From assembly GCA_015058275.1 (NCBI GenBank), contig SVCQ01000012.1, positions 1-55,238 of the forward strand: DNA of 55,238 bases. Direction: 5' to 3'. The notes below the pieces were generated by a model. That model did not search any database and was not told where the DNA came from. It saw only the letters and a program-made list of their open reading frames with translations. The position numbers and the translations under genes are program-made. The stretch is from Clostridiales bacterium (lineage in GTDB: Bacteria > Bacillota > Clostridia > Peptostreptococcales > Anaerovoracaceae). Numbering within the stretch: the stretch's first letter is position 1; the number at the start of each line of letters is the position of its first letter. This document shows positions 50,380-55,238 of the stretch, one piece after another.

Positions 50380-53300
50380 ATGAACAAGAGAAACAAAAGG
50401 CACAGATTTCTTGCCGCGATAACTGTACTCGTACTGGTGCTCACGATGCTCGCATCGGGGGTATCGGCCCTTGCCCTCGCTCCTGTAGGAACAGATGATG
50501 CGGCTCCGGCGGCGGAGCTTACGAACGGCGGTGGAACGGATGATGTGACAGACACTGAAACCGGAAAGACAGACGGCGGCAAAGAAAAAGAAGATGCGAA
50601 GGCGCCGGAAGATAATGAAAATGATGCGGATGCGGATACAGTCAAGCCTGCAGAGAAGCCGGAAGAAGCGGTTAAAGACAAACCTGCTGAGCCGATGGTA
50701 GGGGCGAAAGGCGGAGTTTCTGTTGCGGAAGAGACAACCGTGAAAGGCTGGAATGCGCTCAAAGTAGAAGTGGAAAACCCAAACGGTGCTTCGATCATTA
50801 CTGTGGAATCGAGCGGCTCGGACAATCCGAACTTCATCAGAGTCCAGCTAAATAACGGGGTCACGGATTCCATCACGGTCAGGAGGCCGGTCACCATTAA
50901 GGGAAAATTCGAAAACGGAAAAGGAACCACGATCTATCAGCCAATTAACGCGGCTACAGCTGTGAAGGAATACAAGCCGATGTTCATCGTTGAAGGCGGC
51001 GGAGACCTTACCCGCGGAGACCTTACCCTGGGAGAGAATCTTACTCTCAGCGGGCAGATGGCGAAAAACCCGAATCTGGTCACTAAGAAGCAGTTCAGCG
51101 GAAGTGTCGACGAAGAGAAGGGCTTCTTTGTTGAAGTCAGGTCGGGAGGGACCTTCAAGCTAAACGGAGCCACGCTCAGAGATCTTATCGCGGGCGGAGA
51201 TGTGGAATATGCCGCTCCGGTGGTATCTCACGGCGGAACGGTAAACATAGAGAGCGGCGCCATAACGCACAACACCATAGGTTACGATGCAGATAACAGC
51301 AAGTCCGGAGAAAAATCCTTTAAGACCGGATTCGAAAGCGAAAGAGGAGATTTCAAAGAGGAGAGCGGCACGCTCATGGCAGAGTGGATGAACACCGAGT
51401 CTGCAGGAGCCATGATACTCACGGACAAGTCCAGCTGTACCATCTCAGGCGGCACTATCAGCCAGAACCGCGGCGACACGGGAGCTATAGTCCTTCAGGG
51501 TCTGCCGGACAATAAAGGAAATACACAGGTATGCAGCGACGAGAACAGATCAAAGCTTCTGATCACCAACGGAGCGATAAGCAGTAATGCCGGGGTCCAT
51601 CACGCGGGAGCTGTTTACGTGTTCAACGGTGCGCACTGCCAGATGGAAGGCGGCGAGGTAAACGACAACTTCGCGTGGATGAAGGGCGGAGCATTCTGGA
51701 TCAGCGAGGAAGTGTATGCGTCTCAGACAGTCAGCAAGGAAGTCCCGAAAGAAGGGGAAACAAGAAGCGTCAAAACAGGAAACGCTGCATTTGTCCTTAA
51801 AGGCGGAACTATCAATAACAACATGGCCATAAAGCGCGGCGGCGGAATACAGGTGCAGTCCAGCCATGTTGCACTGGTCGGAGGAACCGTCAGCAGTAAC
51901 GTTGCCCGCGAACTGGGCGGCGGTATCTATCTTGAGGGCGATCCGGGAAGGCCGTTCCAGATGTACGTCCCTCAGGGGATCATCACCAACAACAAGGCCA
52001 CGATAGTACAGGGTGATGACGGAGCCAGGCTGAAGAGGATCTTTTACGGAAACGGTCTCAACAACGATAATACCTTCGTCAACAATATCAGGGACAAAGG
52101 CGGAGAACCACGAAGCCCGGGGGACAGCACCGGCGGAGATCCTACCGGCAACAACAGCGGAATAAGAGGCTTCTGGGGAGACTACGGCGACGGAGGAGGA
52201 CTGTGGCTCTGTGCGTACGGCGGTACTGCGACCTTCGATATCATGGACAACGACCACGATGTTACGATAACAGCCAATCAGCTCTCCGGAAGAAGAAGCT
52301 TCGGAGGGACGGACGTATTCGTTAGGAATGCGGCTACAGACGCCGGAAACGGTATCAATGTAAAGAACCTCGGAGCGAACAACCATTTCATAAATGAAGA
52401 TGACTCCGAAGAGATACCTATCAATGCTCACAGGCTGTATAATGGACCGCTGAAGCTGAAGAACAAGAATACAAGCGCCTCAATAGAGCAGCATGGAGGC
52501 GTAAAGATAACAAGCAACGTTGCATCGTGCGGAGGCGGGATCGCTGCGAACGGAAATGTGGTCTTCGGAGCTCCGGACAGCACTTACAGAGGAGGAGCGT
52601 CGATAAGGATAACAAAGAAATGGGCTGAGGCTGTTCAGGGCACAAAGCCTGTGATACTCAAGCTGTATGTGAAGATCGAGGGAAAAGAGATACCTGCGGA
52701 CGATCTCATGGCGAAGGGATATGAGGTCAAACTGAACGGAACGGCAGACCGCTTCGTCGATGAGACGGAAGGGGACGGAGAGGACCAGTATACCGAGGAT
52801 ACGCCTGCATATGAAGTCGAGCCGTGGGTAGCGCAGGGAGGACTCCCGCTGAATATCACGATACCGGGCAAGGACGGAAAGGAAGAATCGTTCCCGCTGT
52901 TCACTTTCGACTACAGGAACACTCCGGGCGATACAAGTGATGATCTGGATCCGACAAAAGATCTTGAGACGATATATACAATGCTGGAATCCGGAAAACT
53001 GACCGTCAAAAATGCGCGGCCGACCAACTGGAAAATGGTCGTGGAAGAGATCGCTCCGGACGGCTCGGTGCTGGAGACACGCCTGGTCGATCCAAAAGAT
53101 CCTGAGCTGAAGGCGATCAATGCAGTGAAGACATCGAGCGCCGGACAGGATGATCTGATCCACTACACATACCAGGATGGAACCAACATCGCGGGCATGG
53201 GTACGTTCACCATCGGAATGGAATTCGCGAAGGATGTCACGAACGACCTGACGCCAGCCGCAGAGAAATATGTGGACAAGCAGAAGCATACCAGCATGGG

Positions 53301-53898
53301 CGCAGACGAAGTCCTTACATATGATGTTCTGGCATATGTGCCTCTGGATGCCGAGGAGTTCACCCTGACCGACGAGCTCAGCGCGCCGCTGCAGTTCTGC
53401 AGCAGCAGGGGTGATAAGACAACGAATCCTTCAAAGACCATACAGTCGATAAGCTACAGGCAGACCAACGACCACAGGGAAAACGGCAGCGTTGCCGCCA
53501 GGCCGGACGGGACGGTCAGCCTGAACGATGTCAGCGCAAACATCAGCGGACAGAAACTGACAGTACATCTGGACAAAGGTAAAACTCTCGACAAACTGCG
53601 CGGCAAATGGGTGCAGCTGACATTCACGGCAAACATAAAGCCGGGATACAGGAACTCGAAGGATGTCCTCAACAACGGGGTAACAAATCAGGCGGTCTAT
53701 CACGTTAGCTACGGAAGCGCACACAAGTCGGAAGACAGCGTTAAAACAGATGTCGTGTCTTCCGAAGTTAAAAAAGCTTCCGGCAAAAAAGCCGCGGATA
53801 CCGGCGACCATACAGACGCAGGTCTGTGGATCGCGCTTCTGGCGGCTTCGGTATCCGGCATCATAGTATTGACATTGAGGCGCCGTCGCAGAGTATAA
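50380..53898 (+). CDS. Large cell-surface protein (beta-helix and pilin-type domains)
   Basis: A 1172-aa exported protein. A signal peptide (1-31, cleaved after VSALA) and an Asp/Glu-rich linker (32-110) precede a right-handed beta-helix region (about 125-725) with repeated SGGTISQN-like turns (GGTINNNMAIKRGG, GGTVSSNVARELGGG). A Cna-B-like stalk starts at ASIRITKKWAE, and a fimbrial isopeptide D2-like domain at about 955-1110 (EFTLTDELSAPLQF, VQLTFTANIKPGYRN). The C-terminus has AADTGD, a helix and RRRRRV: a sorting signal with LPxTG degenerated. ATG 50380 follows GAGGAAG. Probably an adhesin; no sortase gene is in the window. Confidence 0.85.
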   Translation: MNKRNKRHRFLAAITVLVLVLTMLASGVSALALAPVGTDDAAPAAELTNGGGTDDVTDTETGKTDGGKEKEDAKAPEDNENDADADTVKPAEKPEEAVKDKPAEPMVGAKGGVSVAEETTVKGWNALKVEVENPNGASIITVESSGSDNPNFIRVQLNNGVTDSITVRRPVTIKGKFENGKGTTIYQPINAATAVKEYKPMFIVEGGGDLTRGDLTLGENLTLSGQMAKNPNLVTKKQFSGSVDEEKGFFVEVRSGGTFKLNGATLRDLIAGGDVEYAAPVVSHGGTVNIESGAITHNTIGYDADNSKSGEKSFKTGFESERGDFKEESGTLMAEWMNTESAGAMILTDKSSCTISGGTISQNRGDTGAIVLQGLPDNKGNTQVCSDENRSKLLITNGAISSNAGVHHAGAVYVFNGAHCQMEGGEVNDNFAWMKGGAFWISEEVYASQTVSKEVPKEGETRSVKTGNAAFVLKGGTINNNMAIKRGGGIQVQSSHVALVGGTVSSNVARELGGGIYLEGDPGRPFQMYVPQGIITNNKATIVQGDDGARLKRIFYGNGLNNDNTFVNNIRDKGGEPRSPGDSTGGDPTGNNSGIRGFWGDYGDGGGLWLCAYGGTATFDIMDNDHDVTITANQLSGRRSFGGTDVFVRNAATDAGNGINVKNLGANNHFINEDDSEEIPINAHRLYNGPLKLKNKNTSASIEQHGGVKITSNVASCGGGIAANGNVVFGAPDSTYRGGASIRITKKWAEAVQGTKPVILKLYVKIEGKEIPADDLMAKGYEVKLNGTADRFVDETEGDGEDQYTEDTPAYEVEPWVAQGGLPLNITIPGKDGKEESFPLFTFDYRNTPGDTSDDLDPTKDLETIYTMLESGKLTVKNARPTNWKMVVEEIAPDGSVLETRLVDPKDPELKAINAVKTSSAGQDDLIHYTYQDGTNIAGMGTFTIGMEFAKDVTNDLTPAAEKYVDKQKHTSMGADEVLTYDVLAYVPLDAEEFTLTDELSAPLQFCSSRGDKTTNPSKTIQSISYRQTNDHRENGSVAARPDGTVSLNDVSANISGQKLTVHLDKGKTLDKLRGKWVQLTFTANIKPGYRNSKDVLNNGVTNQAVYHVSYGSAHKSEDSVKTDVVSSEVKKASGKKAADTGDHTDAGLWIALLAASVSGIIVLTLRRRRRV

Positions 53899-53925
53899 TA
53901 TCCTCAGCGAAGGGGGTAGATCAAA

Positions 53926-54033
53926 ATGAGCGAAGGCAGAAAAAAGATCATCAATAATATAACTGTTGCGATAGCTTTCCTTAATCTGGCGATCATAGTG
54001 CTCAAGCTGGTCAAGGAAGCGGCTAAGGACTGA
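53926..54033 (+). CDS. Micro-membrane protein 1 (35 aa)
   Basis: A 35-codon gene, MSEGRKKIINNITVAIAFLN then LAIIVLKLVKEAAKD, with a strong AGGGGG ribosome site. It is one helix with charged ends. It resembles the following 63-aa protein in the run (V/T)xVAFxNxAxxxxxLVK. It is probably co-transcribed with the surface-protein gene 27 bases upstream. Function unknown. Confidence 0.6.
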   Translation: MSEGRKKIINNITVAIAFLNLAIIVLKLVKEAAKD

Positions 54034-54054
54034 TACCGGAAACGGAGGGCTGAG

Positions 54055-54246
54055 ATGAACGCGAAGAAGATCATGAAAAATCTGGCGGGTTTTTCAACAG
54101 GCCTGGCCGTTACGGTGGCATTCTTCAATGTTGCGCTCCTGATCACAGAGCTGGTGAAGACCGTCACAGATGACGGGCCGGAGCTCGATACCGAAAATGC
54201 ATTCGGACTCGAGGAAGAATCGGCTGAACTCGAAGAAAATAATTGA
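54055..54246 (+). CDS. Micro-membrane protein 2 (63 aa)
   Basis: A 63-aa protein with a basic start (MNAKKIMKNLAGFSTG), one helix (LAVTVAFFNVALLITELVK) and an acidic tail (EEESAELEENN). It follows GGAGGG. The helix core AFFNVALLITELVK parallels AFLNLAIIVLKLVK in the preceding peptide, so the two look like diverged duplicates. Function unknown. Confidence 0.65.
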   Translation: MNAKKIMKNLAGFSTGLAVTVAFFNVALLITELVKTVTDDGPELDTENAFGLEEESAELEENN

Positions 54247-54253
54247 ATTCCAT

Positions 54254-54291
54254 GCCGCGCTCTGTTAAACTAACGGGGCGCGGCGCATTCA
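54254..54291 (+). terminator. Hairpin between small proteins and tRNA
   Basis: GCCGCGC and GCGCGGC arms enclose a second GTTA/TAAC stem; T-run is weak. Confidence 0.5.
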
Positions 54292-54294
54292 TCT

Positions 54295-54369
54295 GCTGAT
54301 GTAGCTTAATGGCAGAGCATCTCATTCGTAACGAGAAGGTTGGGGGTTCGACTCCCCCCATCAGCTCCA
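54295..54369 (+). tRNA. tRNA-Thr(CGU)
   Basis: A full cloverleaf: acceptor GCTGATG/CATCAGC, D-arm GCTT/GAGC, anticodon loop TTCGTAA giving anticodon CGT (codon ACG, threonine), T-arm GGGGG/CCCCC with TTCGACT, and encoded CCA. The last anticodon-stem pair is an A-C mismatch (positions 31/39). Confidence 0.93.
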
Positions 54370-54372
54370 AGC

Positions 54373-54403
54373 AAAAGGACCTCCAGACGGGAGGTCCTTT
54401 TGT
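54373..54403 (+). terminator. Terminator after tRNA-Thr
   Basis: AAAAGGACCTCC and GGAGGTCCTTTT form a 12-pair stem ending in T-rich sequence. Confidence 0.85.
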
Positions 54404-54417
54404 CTTGGAATATAATT

Positions 54418-54445
54418 GAAGGGATCGAACCCCCAACCTTCTCGC
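54418..54445 (-). pseudogene. Inverted fragment of tRNA 3' half
   Basis: On the minus strand CGAGAAGGTTGGGGGTTCGA (54425-54444) is identical over 20 bases to the anticodon-stem/T-arm part of the tRNA at 54332-54351, then diverges. It lacks an acceptor end. Such duplicated tRNA ends often mark past integration or recombination. Confidence 0.65.
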
Positions 54446-54469
54446 ATACAATAATGCTCTCTTCGATTA

Positions 54470-54488
54470 CAACGGCGTTGCCGTAAGG
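54470..54488 (+). repeat. Truncated copy of REP-like repeat
   Basis: Only the first hairpin (AACGGCGTTGCCGTAAGG) of the 58-bp element remains; the sequence then changes two bases before the IS66-type end at 54491, so the insertion seems to have removed the rest. Confidence 0.65.
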
Positions 54489-54537
54489 AAGTAAGCGGTA
54501 AACCTCACGTACCTGTCGGCGCGAATCATTCCAGGAT

Positions 54538-54580
54538 AAAATTGGTTAGAAAAGTGTCTGCACTTTTCTAACCAATTTTT
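54538..54580. terminator. Long perfect hairpin at IS66 end
   Basis: AAAATTGGTTAGAAAAGTG, loop TCTG, and its exact complement ending in TTTTT: a 19-pair stem. It can terminate transcription in either direction and would insulate the element. Confidence 0.75.
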
Positions 54581-54626
54581 ACCATCGTGCCAATAAATAT
54601 GCCCCGCTGGTCGCGAGGCGCTTTGT

Positions 54627-55238
54627 CTAAGATTCGGTATACTGCTTTCGGCATTCAGCCGGCAGCTTGTCTGACCACGGCAGCAATTCTTCCAGAAAAT
54701 CCATATCCGTGTCGTCCATATGCTTAGGTATTTCTGTGAGCAGATGTTTCAGATATTCATATGGCTTCAGGTCGTTTGCCTTGGCAGTCTCTGTGATGCT
54801 GTAGATGATCGCACTGTCTTCAGCGCCGTGGATCGTGTCGCACATCACCCAGTTCTTTCTTCCGATCGTGAACGGTCTTATCGCCCGCTCAGCTGCATTG
54901 TTCTCCATAGGGATGTTCCCATCGGTAAGGAACTCACGCAAATACTGCTCCTGCTCGACTGAGTATGTGAAAGCCTTGCCGGTCTTGGACTGCCGGGTCA
55001 CCTTCGGCCGGTTTTCCTTGACCCACTCAAAGTATTCGTCCACAAGAGGGGCGATCTTCTCTTTTCGCTGTTCATAGCGCTCCTCCGGACTCAGGCCGTC
55101 CATCTGGTTGTCTTTATGCATCATAGTCTGGATCATATCGATGGCTTTGGCTGCAAGCGTTCCGGCTGCCGTATTCAGCCCCGACTTATCCATCGACTTG
55201 ATGGCATCTTTGTATTTTCTGAGTGTGTGGATCCAGCA
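54627..55238 (-). CDS. IS66 family transposase (TnpC), 5' part outside window
   Basis: The reading frame is open through the right edge: 15 codons before ATG 55193 read CWIHTLRKYKDAIKS, matching the IS66 transposase core, so the visible ATG is internal. The following part contains KAFTYSVEQEQYLREFL, then DGNIPMENNAAERAIRPF and the IGRKNWVMCDTIHGAEDSA segment, with the catalytic Glu/Asn region typical of the family. The C-terminus SDKLPAECRKQ is the usual IS66 ending. 204 residues are visible; the N-terminus is missing only because of the window boundary. Confidence 0.92.
   Translation of the reverse strand, partial: CWIHTLRKYKDAIKSMDKSGLNTAAGTLAAKAIDMIQTMMHKDNQMDGLSPEERYEQRKEKIAPLVDEYFEWVKENRPKVTRQSKTGKAFTYSVEQEQYLREFLTDGNIPMENNAAERAIRPFTIGRKNWVMCDTIHGAEDSAIIYSITETAKANDLKPYEYLKHLLTEIPKHMDDTDMDFLEELLPWSDKLPAECRKQYTES

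Larger units (their letters stand above)
54491..55238 (-). mobile_element. IS66-family insertion sequence, partial (runs off the edge)
   Basis: GTAAGCGG at 54491 matches the typical outer tip of IS66-family inverted repeats, and the transposase C-terminal part reads inward on the minus strand. The other end and the accessory genes tnpA/tnpB would lie beyond the window. A long hairpin at 54538-54580 lies between the tip and the gene. Confidence 0.75.

Overview
The window looks like chromosome of an anaerobic, low-GC-lineage Gram-positive (Clostridia/Eubacteriales; my best guess is an Anaerovoracaceae/Family XIII-like gut anaerobe). Reasons are Firmicute-type housekeeping genes (zinc-type rpmE, prfA, ywlC-type Sua5, split gcvPA/gcvPB, DUF1846, DUF1934, C_GCAxxG_C_C), strong AGGAGG ribosome sites, oxygen-sensitive 2-hydroxyacyl-CoA-dehydratase-type Fe-S proteins and a sortase-like cell-wall protein. 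The lineage call is inference; no marker was searched.

Layout. 1-1.5 kb: mobile-element debris (an IS21-like end and the 3' domains V/VI of a group II intron), then an MqsR/MqsA-like toxin-antitoxin pair and a probable broken antitoxin. 1.6-7.9 kb: MATE exporter (minus), a DUF5692 membrane protein, then a lipoprotein / HD-hydrolase / SDF-type symporter run. 8.0-20.1 kb: the unusual part. It holds a His-rich protein, two paralogous pairs of 2-hydroxyacyl-CoA dehydratase-like subunits (396+545 aa and 396+621 aa), a CooC-type nickel-insertion-like ATPase, HtpG, one HgdC-type ATP-dependent activase, two related one-helix small proteins, and a stand-alone protein resembling the central part of acetyl-CoA synthase. 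No CoA-transferase, dehydrogenase or electron-transfer-flavoprotein gene sits there, so a classical amino-acid-fermentation dehydratase operon does not explain it. 20.2-26.6 kb: rpmE (minus), prfA, a diguanylate cyclase, ywlC/sua5, upp, a potassium channel, and tyrS behind a tyrosine-rich leader peptide and attenuator. 26.7-35.1 kb: TetR regulator, a second SDF symporter with an extra N-terminal domain, prmA, C_GCAxxG_C_C protein, DUF937, lplA and lpdA. 35.3-42.3 kb (minus): two tandem diguanylate cyclases and the glycine cleavage operon gcvT-gcvH-gcvPA-gcvPB. 42.6-50.3 kb: cvpA-like, tadA, ispE, GntR/FCD regulator, htrA (minus), DUF1934, DUF1846. 50.4-55.2 kb: a large surface protein with a degenerate sorting signal, two related micro-membrane proteins, tRNA-Thr(CGU), and the end of an IS66-family element.

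How it fits together. LplA and LpdA would lipoylate and reoxidise GcvH for the glycine cleavage system, so glycine oxidation is complete within the window. The 8-20 kb locus reads as one functional unit: HgdC would inject a high-energy electron into both dehydratase-like pairs, while CooC, the His-rich protein and the acetyl-CoA-synthase-like protein suggest metal (possibly nickel) handling. The reaction is unknown. A dispersed 58-bp palindromic repeat is found inside or beside this locus, within the gcv operon, and cut by IS66 near the right edge.
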